From assembly GCA_020698575.1 (NCBI GenBank), contig CM036247.1, positions 28,868,431-28,932,430 of the forward strand: 64,000 bases of DNA, given 5' to 3'. Positions 11,745 through 46,262 of the stretch are shown here, in pieces. The DNA comes from Bostrychus sinensis (lineage: Eukaryota; Chordata; Actinopteri; Gobiiformes; Eleotridae). The notes below the pieces were generated by a model. That model worked only from the letters and a program-made list of their open reading frames with translations. It made no database searches and was not told the origin of the DNA. Within the stretch, counting starts at the first letter, position 1; every line of letters begins with the position of its first letter. A program made the position numbers and the translations under genes.

Positions 11745-12370
11745 GAATGAGTGAATTACTCATCCACGCCTTCATAACCGCCCGACTTGATAACTGCAAT
11801 GACATTCCTTCTACCAATCTCCAGAAACAGCAATACATACAGGACTCTGTATGTATTGCAGTCCTATTACTCACCTGCAATCGCTCCAGAGACCACATCA
11901 CCCACATCCTCAAACAGCTCTACTTGCTCCCTATCAATTAATGCATCCAATACAAACTCCTCCTCATCACCCAGCTGCCGTCACCCAACTCTCCACCTGA
12001 TCCCCATCATCACGTCCAAGCAAGGGACCTTGGGGGACCGAGCCTTCGCTGTCGCTGCCCCAACCCTCTGGAATACCCTTACATAACTCATCAGGAACTC
12101 ATCATCAGGAGCTCATTACAGATGTTTAAATCACTGCTCAAAACCCACCTCTTCAACTGTTCTTCCTATAGTTTACAGTCATCACACCATTTCTCTTTTA
12201 TTTTATTTCTCATGTAAACTGTCACTGAGTCTCCTAAAAAGCACTATATACATTTTAAGTATTATTACTATTGGTATTATAATTATAAAATGTGCAGTTC
12301 CTGTAATTTTCCAACAGAAACCTATACAAACGAGCTACACAAAGGGCATCACTCATTCTTTTCTGTGCCG
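11745..12370 (+). mobile_element. L2-like LINE ORF2 C-terminus and 3' tail
   Basis: Translation reads ELLIHAFITARLDNCND, then EHIT-like DHITHILKQLYLLPIN, then GDRAFAVAAPTLWNTLT in another frame. This is the usual order of the C-terminal part of L2-like LINE reverse transcriptases. The 3' tail (about 12215-12290) has AAAGCACTATATA followed by ATTATTACTATT, a typical tail. Frameshifts make it dead. The right copy keeps only the first ~110 bp. Confidence 0.75.
11831..11858. repeat. Perfect 11-bp inverted repeat (hairpin)
   Basis: CAATACATACA and TGTATGTATTG are separated by 6 nt (GGACTC). The right-copy deletion starts inside the second arm. Confidence 0.85.
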
Positions 12371-12813
12371 AACTAAATATTTACGACTTTAGAAAGAATT
12401 TACTTGAGTGGATCCCTCATTAGAAGCTTGTTTTACTCAATACTTATAATAACTGGTATATTTGCAAGGTTTCAAATAACAATCTTCTTCTTCTGCATAG
12501 AATATTAGTCAACCTCTAGACTAAACTAATTGCTGCAGTGCCCCAAGAAGCAGGGCATTAGCTACATGAGAAAAGCACAGTAAATGACCCATTATCATTC
12601 AAGAATGACCGGCAGGGACAAGTGAGGACTGCAGAACCAGGAATGAAGATAAAGACAAAGAGAGATTTTACCATCAATACTGACCTGGGGAATACAAGCA
12701 ACAGGGTCTTGGACCAAACGCTCAGTGTAAGAAGCATAAAGCACTAAACCAAGACTAAGAGGGACAGTTAACACATACTTAAAGCTCCTGAGCGTGACTC
12801 AGATAATGGCCTC

Positions 12814-13708
12814 TTTTGCTGAAGGAAGACATTGACTGCGTTATAATCTTCTTGTGCACCTTTTATTTAAAAAAAAGCTCCTAGAGGCTTAAAAATTATA
12901 AAAGTTTAGTCTCTAGATTATGTAGTTGATTATGCACCGACATCAATTTTTAAAACATTCATTAAATACATATCTTCTCTTTTTATTCTTTTTTTCTTAT
13001 TCTCTTCACTTTGTTTTTTATCCTGACAAATGATCACAGCATCTCCATCTATAAATCACAGTAAAGCTTTAACTACTATAAAACTGGTCACACATTTCAA
13101 ATGAACAACATGATGTCTACCTTTTGTGTACTAATAATACTAGTAATCATCTCCACAGTTTAGTATGAGGTGAACATTTGAAGAGCCAACACATAATATT
13201 AGAATATGTCAAATATTCTGGATAATTCTAATTGTATACATACTAGGTTTACAGTTAATCCAATCATAAAGATTGTAAGTAATACTAACTGTAATAGTAC
13301 ATTTCCTATTACAGATGTAATTATAATAAAATGAGCATGTACCACAGAACTAAAGATCCCTGGTATGAGTCCAGGTCTGAACATAATATCTGATGTTTTG
13401 GCAGAGGTAGTTAGTACTACAGTATCATACGCCTACCTTTTTGAAAACTTTGAATCATCTCCTGAAAACTTGAGCACAAAAAAATCATTTTAGTTTCTGA
13501 AGAATAAATGAATAAGTGCAGTAGGAGTGATGGATGGGTGCTGTAGGAGTGATGGGTGTCATGAGTGCACTGGGTGTAGTGTGTGTGCAGCCTGCGCAGG
13601 AGGAGCAGGTGGGGAGTCCCAGGACCAGCACTGGGCCATGGGTGCACAGAGATCTAAGGAGAGAGACACATCTGTAAAACACTACACATCCAACTCTACT
13701 CACATAGT
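12814..13708. other. Non-coding, no recognisable feature
   Basis: AT-rich sequence beyond the duplication boundary. No gene-like ORF, RNA or repeat that I recognise. Confidence 0.5.
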
Positions 13709-13933
13709 CAGTGGTGGAAACAAGTAAAAGTACTTAGTTTTTTCATACAATTTTCATTAATTTGTACTTTATTTGAGTAAATTTTGCAAGGGGTACTTTT
13801 ACTTTTACTTCACTACATTTTAGAGCAAGTACATGTACTTTTTACTCCACTACATTTCTGAGTTAATTTAAAGTACAAAGTATTTAGAGTTTTGGTTTAA
13901 AATCCTGTTTTTGCAGTGCCACTTCCACCACTG
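13709..13933. mobile_element. Tol2-like hAT MITE
   Basis: Starts CAGTGGTGGAAAC and ends CTTCCACCACTG. The interior is rich in AAGTAC/TACTTTTACTT and TACTCCACTACATTT, as in Tol2-like teleost hAT elements. The flanks CACATAGT and CATACAGT could be a decayed 8-bp target duplication (5 of 8). No transposase. Confidence 0.75.
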
Positions 13934-15317
13934 CATACAGTTCATATAAAAATCAGTTATCACAGAATTCAAAATTACATTTATATGTATTTTTTTCATG
14001 GGTGTCTCATATTTTAAGTACCAATACAACTTATTCATTTTAATAAATAGCCCCAGAACTATTAAAGCATACGTTATTATGAAAATGTGAAATAAAATTA
14101 AATTTCTCAATGGCAAGAAGAATATGGGTTAATGAAATACAATGGATACAAAATTATCCAAATATCCAAAGAGCCTATCAATAATTTTAATAATACACAA
14201 AATCCCTTTCAATCTGTTTACAACTTGAACACTGAGACATTGTATAATTCTGTTCATTGTATTTAACGTTATATAAAATATAACGTTATAGTTTGAACAA
14301 TTTAGCCATAAAAGGAATGCATTTGTTTGAATAAACTTACTGTGAACATCATTTAAATATCGATAATTAGGTTTTTAGCTAAAATGCAGTGGTTTATTGA
14401 TTGTCTGTGTACAAAGGCGTAACTTTGGGTGTAATATTGGGGGGTTAAACTCTCCGCCTATTTTTTTTTTACAAATCGAATCAAGTACTTTTGTAAAAGG
14501 AGTATGCTAATTTGGAGTTTCTGTATTAGAAATGCATTATGACACTTTTACTGTGATTTACTTACCTTCAGCTATGTACTAGGCTAGTGTCAGTGTCAGT
14601 GTTAGCACGGCTGATTAGTAAATAATGCCATCTCCCCACTTAAATTAGCATTCGGTGGTAAACTGACATTAGTTCTGCACACTGCACATATCACGTGGCA
14701 GCCTCCTAAGCTTTATCTCACACTGGCAATTTAGTCAAATCATCGGCTAACTTGACAATACGACTGTTTACCTCCTCTTAGGCAGTACTTTGTTTTCTTT
14801 TTCGTTGGGGTTGGCGTTGACCAACACTGTACAATTGCTCTTTGGTGCTCTTTTCATAATAGCACAGGTTAGAGACAGCCAACTATCACCGCTACAACAC
14901 CAGAGACTGAGCGACACACAGCAAACAGGCTCGTTCCAGATGAACTGCGCCTCGCCTGGACTGTGAACGAGAGTGCACGGCCGCAACAGGAGGAGGGGAA
15001 ATACACCTGTTACTGAAGTCGGACAGTTTGTGGCTCAGATCACGCCCGAAATCCACTTCTCGCGTGTGTTGGATGTGATTTTGCAAATAAATGCATTAAA
15101 CTGAATTGTAAGAACCTTTCTGTCTGTGACATGACCACAGTCTGTGCGTAAATGAGGCACTCCTCAGGAAAAATTTGTTCAGAATTTTGTAATTGTAGTT
15201 TGTGCTTAACTGCATGAAAATAAGGCTTTTTATCAAAAACACTGATTAAAAATGATTCACCAACCACAAACCATACATAATTGTTAAACTAGACCTAAAT
15301 TAAATGCTCACAGTCAT
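13934..15317. other. Non-coding with old repeat sequence
   Basis: No gene seen. The GGCGTAACTTTGGGTGTAAT stretch at about 14415 reads like the terminus of an interspersed repeat, but I cannot define its ends. Confidence 0.4.
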
Positions 15318-15421
15318 ACTAAATAGAGAGGCATTTAAGGAGCCATAAGAGCCAGCTCTTCTACAGGAGCCGAGCCAAAAGAACCAGATCTTTGAAAAGA
15401 GCCGGACTGCCCATCGCTAGC
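15318..15421 (-). mobile_element. hAT-like terminus fragment
   Basis: On the minus strand it starts CTAGCGATGGGCAGTCCGGC and continues CTCTTTTCAAAGATCTGG; the GATGGG...CCGGCTCTTTT pattern recalls common teleost hAT termini. The other end is not found; it might lie near 14410. Confidence 0.45.
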
Positions 15422-16380
15422 ACTTAGCAACTGGCACCTGTGCGTGCTTACGTCAGAACGTGCCTTCTGTAGGGAATTCATCAATTAATGGCTATTAAAA
15501 TATGTATAATTATGTTAAATACGAACTGCCGCTCCACTGTTTACTTTACTGAATACTTTAAATCACTTAGGCGTGTCTCTAACCTGAACGGGAGGACTGC
15601 CACAATTTACCAGAGAGATACAGAATCCTTGTTGTTTTGAACGTGCCACGTTTTTTCTTCTTTTTTTTTTTTCTTTTTTTGTCACTTAACCAGTTTTTTT
15701 TTACTGAAAATTTTTAATGAAAATTGTGTTTTTTAGGTTTGAATTATGCTGACTTGTTGTGAACATACAATTTGGAATAAAAAAAAAGAAAAAAAGAAAG
15801 AAAAGTTAAATACGAACACATGTTCCATCTACCTCTCTTACTGGGGAAATCCTAGCAGCCTATGCTGCTATCTTAGTGATTCCCAAACGGTGGGACGATA
15901 CTCATATGTGACTATGGTAACGGTAATAAAAATGTTAGCTTATTTAAATACTAAATATTCTTTAAATTGCCCAAATTTTAATTTAAAATTAATGCCCCAT
16001 AACATTTTAAAAATAAAAATAAAATATTTTTAACTGTCAAGGGTATGTGGCAGTTAGTGCGGTTATATAGGCCCATAAATGGCTAAAATGTTCAGATCAA
16101 TTACTATAAAAGTGGTATGTGCAGGGGCAGACCTCATCTGGTGTGGGGCTTTGAGTCAAAACTGTGAATCACAGGTGTAGCGCTCCCTCTTCTGGTCACA
16201 AATTATTATACACCCTATATCTTTTTTTAAGGGCCCTGTTTAACTGTTAAACCTGTTAAATTCTCAACATGAAATTTTCCTCAGAACAATTAGGACAACC
16301 AATTTTAGCTCAATGTGCAGAAAGTAGTATGCAAGTAAAACAATAAAGCTCACTCTTTGAACACAAAAGAGTTATAAAGT
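15422..16380. other. Non-coding, AT-rich, with poly-T and poly-A tracts
   Basis: Contains a T-rich run at about 15652-15680 and an A-rich run at about 15780-15805. No supported gene. Confidence 0.4.
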
Positions 16381-19300
16381 AAAACCTTTATTTGGTATTT
16401 ATAGTTTTGTAAGTAGTTTGATTTTGGTGGTTGTTAAAGAAAATGAAAAGCTTGTTAATATAAATTTGTCAACATTTACCTATAATCAATCTCTGTACAT
16501 TTATTTTATACATTTTTTATATCCCCACATTAAATAAAAATATTATTGGAAATTACATTAAAGTGAAATGAATTCATACATTATGCAAAACAAGAGAAAC
16601 AAACTTTGTCGATGGCAGCCATGATTTGAAAAGGTTAAAACACCTCTACTGTCTGTAAGGCCCTTACTGAATTCATTCCTAACTACATTAAAGCCGCTTA
16701 TTGCTAACTCAAACAGTTGTGAAATAAAAGGACTGTCTGACTTGTCTGTAAAGTGCTTGAAGGTGAAAATGGCAGTGCACGACAGAAGCCGGGTTTGGGA
16801 AAGAGAAGATGTGTGAGGTAAACAAAGGTGAAGTCTTTGGGTGAGTACTGACACCACACGCTCATTATGGGATGACGTGCATGAGTGCGTCAAACTGTAT
16901 GCAGTTACAGCTTATAAACGGTCCCTCTGCAACTCGTCCCAGTCTGATCCTATTACATTATTTAGAAAATGCTAGCTCATAAAGTAAAAGTCATTGTATA
17001 ATTTACCCGTTGTAAAACACAGTGTTTACCTTTTCACAGCTATTAGATTCTCTTCATCTAATTGAGTTGTAGTAGGCTCTTCAAGGAGAGATGTAACTTA
17101 AGAAGCTGTGCAAGTGTTTGTAGATTAAATCTGAGCACAGATTTACAGTTGGGGACTTGTCCAACATTGCATAAAATTTAGTGTCTTTTAGAATGTAACC
17201 TCCCCTAAGTACAGCGGCTAAGTATGACGCACTTGCTAATGTTCTCTACCCAGGCACTGACATTACACACATGTAGTTTCAGTTTGCAAAACCATCTTGA
17301 ATTCATTATTAATAATAATAGTTAAAGCTAATGCCAATTAGTCAGGTATTGGCCTGTGCGCACAGCTGTATTGTTTTTAAAAAATTAAAAGGGTCTATTA
17401 TGTTGAAGCATGGATATACAATCTTATGTTCAAAGTAACTGGAGTAGTTTCAGTGAACAGAATCCAACAGCTGCCTAAATAAATTGACAAAGACCTAAAA
17501 ATGTTCTTACATTACAGTGTAACTTCACACCATCCCATATACTGATTGTAAATGATACACTGACCTTATTGGTTAAATGAAAACTACAAAAAGCAGTGTG
17601 TCAACTTTCTCAGCTGCATCACTTGAGGTGCACATTCAGCCTGCATAGCTATAGCCCCACATTTTGACAAATGAAAGACGAGTGTCTCTGGAGTGCTATA
17701 CAAGTAAACATAAGATAACAAAAATAACTGTCCACAAATTCGGCAAAGAACCATTACTGTGATAATGCAAATAATCTAACGATACACAATAGCATCCATA
17801 TAAATAAAAATTTGTACAATAAAAGACGTTAAAATGTAAAGCACAGAAAGTGGATAAGATGCTGTCTGTGACATTCAGAAAAAGACTTGAACTTGTTGAT
17901 AAAATGATCTGCGCAGCAAACTTTCTTACACTGATCTGAAAGCTGGTGAGGCAACAGTATTAACATTTAAAGCATCCAATGAGAACAAATATACAACAAC
18001 ATTATGCCTCTGATAAAAAGGTCTTTAAATGTGAAGGATAGAGTTTGTTTGGTGCATGGCAAAGGCATAAAAGATGTCAGAATATAATAATACAAGTTCT
18101 TCTATAGGCTGTATGGCTTCAGAGTTTTTGCACAAAACATTTCAATAAAATGATTGTGTTTTTCAAGATGACATGTTAGTTATGAGAACAAAAAGTATGA
18201 AAATAGTATCTTTCTGACAGTCTTTGGAATAATATAAACATCAACATTACCCCTTCTTCAAAGTAGTGATTTAAGATTGGTCTCCATTCCGTATTTACAA
18301 CTTCTGATAAACAATGAATTAATTCACTATGAAAAATACAACACTCTTCTAGAATATGCATATTCTCTCATAGAAATAACCTACTTTGTATTCACAAACT
18401 TGCACATATTCCTAAGCAGGAGTTTATGAACAAGCGGCACTTGCCGACGGCTTCCTTGGGCCTAATTAAAATTCTCAATAGGTCAGAGAAAGAAATGCTA
18501 CTTATTCAATAGATGTCACACCATAACTATCTGGGGAGACTGGATAGAAATAGTCCATACAGCAATCATTCACAGATGGACAGACACTTCTCAGGCTTCA
18601 ATAGCTGCAGTTTACACCAATTTAAAAGTTCCTAAATTTGAAGACATAATTATCACTATCTTTTAAGAAGTGAAAAGAAGAATTTAAGGCTGGAAGTAAA
18701 TAACACGTGTCGTCTGGTTTGTCATGATTTAGACCTGCCCTGTCTCTTGTCCGCTGTCTGCACCGTCTTCCACCTTGACACATGGTCGCATGCATGCAGA
18801 CGACTTACAGAGAAAATTCAATTTGACCGAGACAGGCAAATTACAGTCTGTCCATCTGCTTCGCTTGTCAGCTCCATTATCCTTAAAGAAATTTGGAGGG
18901 GAAGCAGTTTACAGGGTAAAAAAAGTCAATGCGTTTGAAAAATGGTGCAGTCGCCACAGTGAAATAGGAAAAACAGCATTTCACAGATCTTAAAACACAG
19001 AATAACCTTGACGCATGTCCTGCCCTCTCTTCTCAACTGTAACGTGAATCCAGTAAATGTAAGGCAACACTTTAAAAGGGTGAGGAAACATTGAATGGCC
19101 ACTAACACCTAGAAAACAGCTCATAACTGGAGCGCCAGACCTACTTCAAGGAACGACTGTAATTTAGTCCTATAATAATGAGCACATCTCGATCTGCAGA
19201 CTTGAATGTACGATAAATACTTGTAGGTGTGGTATAAGCTGTAAACACTTGCTCTGATTACACAGTCGATGCAGAGTGTTTTCCCAGTATCAGGTGTCAT

Positions 19301-20449
19301 TTTACTAATTTACAGCACAGCTATGCAAAGACATGCATACTAGCTAGACATACTGTATAGGGTACAGTAACAAAATAGACCTGTGGGTAAGGTTCAGTTT
19401 ATGTTTTAATGTGCAAAGAGTTAGGTTTTAAAGGGTTTTAATAAATATATAGTGTAATATATTACATATATACTTTCTATAATGCATAGATGTACATTTT
19501 TTTGCCACAACATAACTAGATGTTTGCACTTATTCATGTACAAAACAGTGATGTAAGACACAAATGCTTCTCGTAAATGCCAGTAAGATAACCCTAAACG
19601 ATAAAAGAATAAATATAAAGCACTTATAATATTTGAGAATAATAAAATCATAGCAAGTCTCTAAAAAAGTAAAAACAAAATCAATATTGCTAAATGAGCA
19701 CTTAAATGTTTAGAAAGACATCTCCTATTTAAGGCTTTTACATAAATCAATGACTGCACAGAAAGATGACTTTTCTAACATCAAATGATTGAAATGGAGA
19801 ATCAAGTAGCTAACTGACATCAAAACATCTGTGCTGCATCACTGCCTTTTAATGAGCTCCCCAAACACTCTTCTGGCACTGGCTAAGACTGCGTGTCCAA
19901 CAAAACCCTTATGCAAGAGTAAGGGTTGAGGCCACAAGTCTGTAAGCACAACTAGAAAAAGTGTGTTTCTTTTACCAACAAATAACCTTCAGCTACATCC
20001 CCCAGCACTGGCTTGGAACAGAAAACCTAACATCTGTTAACAAACACCCCTGAAATCAAACAAGTTTTAATTAGGACAGACAGATTGCACAGAGTGAAAA
20101 AATTAAACGCAAAATAAGGCAAAATAGTCGAACTAGCTACACTCTATATGCTTGGATATCCAGCAGTTTGTATTGAAAGTGGTGCCACCCTGAACCACTA
20201 CAGCAGTTAATGTGAACGCAATATAATTAGGAGCACAGATGACAGACTGATATGAAAACAGTACCAAACCTTTGGTAATGCATAGTTCTTTCCAACAATG
20301 TACCCCTCAATCTTTGACAGACAAGAGTAAAGACAAAAAACTAGTGGCTCGTTTCAAAACAGTTCATACAGCATTAGCAGTTTTGGCTTGATTGGTTACC
20401 AGACCAACAATATGATTCAGAGCATCAAACAGACCATTCCTTATGCGTT
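16381..20449 (-). other. slc9a1: Probable slc9a1 3' UTR and 3' flank
   Basis: Sequence directly after the slc9a1 stop codon. It has no coding ORF and no transposon that I recognise, unlike the rest of the window, which fits a long 3' UTR. Minus-strand AATAAA hexamers occur at 16500-16505 and 16387-16392, but the true end is unknown and the UTR could stop much earlier. RNA-seq or 3'-end reads would settle it. Confidence 0.4.
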
Positions 20450-42730
<22,281 letters not shown>

Positions 42731-43620
42731 GCTGCCGCACCACAAAATGCTACGGCAGTTTAACAAGAGACGTCAACGTTCAGACAAGTGGTAGTTACAG
42801 CCGACTTTGCTGTAACTTTAAACCGTTGTTAACGTCTGCACTGGTCGAACATGCTACGCTATAAGTAACGTTAAAGCTTTTGTTTTTTTTTTAAGTGAGG
42901 CAAAAAGCCATTTCCACAATTAGCGCGAGCTCAACTTCAATGATGTGACGTTCAGAGTCGCCCAGGTAAACACTCAAAGGCCGTGGGAGAAAGCAGGAAA
43001 CGCCGATGAAGAGTTTATTTTTCCGGCTGGGCTGAAAGTCAACCCCTGTCCTGGTGTTTTTATTGAGCGGTGGCGTTTGTCCGTCCCGTGTCTCAGTGCA
43101 TATCAATGTCTTCCTTCAGCAAAAGATGTCATTGTTGACGCCGGAGGCAGGCAAAGACATAGCGGCATCCCATTCGCGCTTCTCCCCGTTTTTTCCACTG
43201 ACCAAGAAACTCGTCCGTGAAGCGTCCGTGCTCAAATGTTGACCTTGAGGGAGAAAACCCACAACTGTCACTTAGCATTTTCCCTGCTTCTTCTGTGAAT
43301 GTAAACTTTTAGGTATCTGTGTCCGGGTATGCGGCATTTCCAGCGTGTTCCACACCGAGGAGGACAAGACCTTTTTGGTGGGAGTTGAGCAGAGGAGGGA
43401 GAAGGGAGGCGGGACAGCCAGGTGATGAGCTCCGCAGCGGTGTCTGATGGAAGAGGAGGCTCCGCTCGCCACAGCTGACCCAGAGTGGAGACTGCTCCAG
43501 CCTGCAGCGGGGGTTTAGCTGCAGGCAACCTTCAAAACGCACACCCTTTCGCGGAGGGATGACACGAGAGCCGGAGGAGGTGGAGGCGGAAGGGGCCACT
43601 CTAGTGACATCTATAGGAGA

Positions 43621-45615
43621 GGAGGGTTATGGAGTACACTGGTTAAAATGGGTCAAAATAGACAGCTTACTGATAGTTTTAAAGACACTCAAAGGACCTG
43701 AAATTAATGGCTTCATTATAAAAGAAAGATGAATACACCATTTTATTACTGTCTTTAATGGATTAAAAGCAATGTCACACACAGAGCCTACACAATGGAG
43801 GCTGAGCAATCTTGATAAAAGGCAATTGAAGAGCAGGATGATTGTCATACTTAATAACGGACCATCCCTTTCATACTAAAACTATCAGTTCAGTGATTAC
43901 ATTTTTTAACCACACATAGCCTACTGACCATAAAATATCAGCCTAGTTAAAACCAAAGAGACAAGTAGGCAGTGAAATTTCCTAACTTTCACCCCAGTTT
44001 AATTTACACATTTACCCCAGACACATAAAGTGACTTGACTTTGGCTTCATTTAAAGGTGTACTGAGCAGTATATATTTTTTATAGTTCATAAAAATGACC
44101 CACATGTGGGTTATGTTGTAAACACATTGGCAGAGATTGAGGGGTGACAGGGGTGGCATTGGCACAGAGAAACTCCCCAGAGACGCACCCTGGAGAGTTT
44201 GATTCAAGGGATATACAAATTAAGTATAGCTCATGATAATAATCTTCATTCATTCTTATAAAGGTAAGAATATGCCAGCTTACAAGAGTCCTGGTCTGTA
44301 AATCTGCAGCAGGCAATATATTAAGTAGGCTACAACATGCAATACATTCACAGACAGACTGTAGAGCAAATGTCAAACTACGCCTATGTGTAAACATGTT
44401 TAAATCAAATATTAGTTTTACTGACAACAATGGTACAGTTGAGTTATTAACATTTAACACTTAAAAATATATTTTACATAATGGCCAAGTTATTATTGTT
44501 TACATTATTTGTTTTGGTTTTAAAACTGCATTGCCAAGCCTCCAATCAGAAAAACAGAAAGACTGGCAACCCACAGACCATAGTTTTGATTTAGACTGCA
44601 CTACCATTTTCAAACCTGTACAAGTGCATGCTGCTTACAGTACCTTTAGGCCCTTCCATTAGGCCCTGTTTATTATTGTCAGCATTTTCTTTAACATTTT
44701 AGCCTACCTATCCATGCCACTTACCATTGGTACTTAAATGCAACAGTTGGTAGTCCCCTTAATTTCGTCACTTGTCAATGTAGGTTACATAAATACTTAA
44801 CGCTGGACTGAGCTCTCCTTTAAATGCTGTTTGGGATGTCAGAGTAATGTGACACTTCAGTATAACCTTTGGAAGGTCAACACTTTAAACACCTATCTAC
44901 AGACATAATATTTATGCAAAACACAATTATAGCCTACAGCACAATATATCATCACTGTAGTCAAGCCTTACTGTACATTTTGCTGTTTGAATGTAACCAC
45001 TCTAAATCACTACAACACATTTATAATTAGAGGTTGTTCACTTGAAAACATACTGAAACTGAGATGATACCCTCACAGTACTCATAATCATAAGAGCTTA
45101 AAAATGACATGGAAAATTGACTTTCTTTTCTAAAAATAAAAAGACAATGCAAATCATTTAGGTCAGTGATCTATTTTAACCACACTGATAAGTCATAAAC
45201 ACTCCCAGGATAGTAAAGTTCATAATATGGTACAATAAACACTTGAACCTGGGCCATTATATTTAAAGATAGGCATTGTGTACTGTTGCACAGAGGTTCC
45301 TTTATAGGAGAAGAGGAGTGGTCATAACCTGTTGCCTCACACATTCTGACTTAACATTGTAAATTCCAAACACTCCCATAGCTACTAAGGCTTGTGTTAA
45401 CAAATGTATGTGTCTGTTTTTCAGTGTTACTTTAAGGTGTTTTTGCATACAGTGAAGAAGTGTTAAATTGCCAAAAGCTGAACAAATCACACTTATTTTT
45501 AACCTGTATGAGATTATTGAGAGTAAGCAGTATATTTAGACCTCAAATATGTAACAACTTTTTGGTAGATTGGCGATGCAACTTGTTTTCAGGCAGTTAC
45601 AAAGTCTGAAAAATT
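43621..45615. other. Intergenic, no recognised gene
   Basis: AT-rich upstream flank. The ACCCACATGTGGGTTA palindrome near 44098 is the only small structure I note. Confidence 0.4.
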
Positions 45616-46262
45616 CAGAGGTAGAATAAGTACTCAAAAGAATATCTCTCAATTAGAAGTAAATGAAGTGAAAAGTAATGCCTGAGTGAAAACACTTCTA
45701 TTATTACTACCTCTACTCACCACTACCACTACTTCTACTACTACCCTTACTATACTGCAACTACTAGAAGGCAAGGCAAGTATATTTGTCTCACAATCCA
45801 TTGGCAGGGTAATTCAAAGTGCTTTACAGAAAAAGACAAGTAATAAGGTTCATTGAAAAATATTACAATTAAAACAAAAAAATCTATTAAAAATATGATT
45901 AGGAATCAATTTAAAGAGAGATTTAAAGGAAGAGTGCAGATAAAACACTTTCAGTTGTTATCTACACTGCTAAAAATAACAGAACAAAACTAGAAGTTCT
46001 ATCACTACAAACCCTACTGCCACTATACTTATACTACTTAGTATACGTAAGTAGTAGTAGCCCATGCAGGTTTGGACACATCCAAACATCCTTAAACTCA
46101 GGACTTTCTAAGGACCTTCTGCCTGCGAGGCGTGCATGCCTCTCACTGTGTGGCCAACATAAAAAAAAAAAAGACATTTACAGATGCATAAATAAATAGG
46201 CTTCGCCCCTCAATTTCCTAAATTATACTTGAGTAAAAGTATCTAGTTACTTTTCACCTCTG
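45616..46262. mobile_element. Tol2-like termini enclosing an older interspersed repeat
   Basis: CAGAGGTAGAATAAGTACTC at the left, and TTGAGTAAAAGTATCTAG then TTACTTTTCACCTCTG at the right, are Tol2-like ends in inverted orientation. Flanks show no target duplication, so they may belong to two elements. Between them, about 45770-45960, is the common teleost repeat starting AAGGCAAGGCAAGTATATTT with AATTCAAAGTGCTTTACAGA. Confidence 0.5.

Larger units (their letters stand above)
9408..12813. repeat. Tandem duplication block B, left copy
   Basis: Matches slc9a1 intron-1 sequence 34525-37422 in the same orientation and order. From about 9800 to 10900 I see almost no differences. It is non-coding. 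It holds an L2-like LINE fragment (11745-12370) of which most is missing in the right copy. The match ends at GGCCTC (12813), where the flanks diverge at once. Confidence 0.9.
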
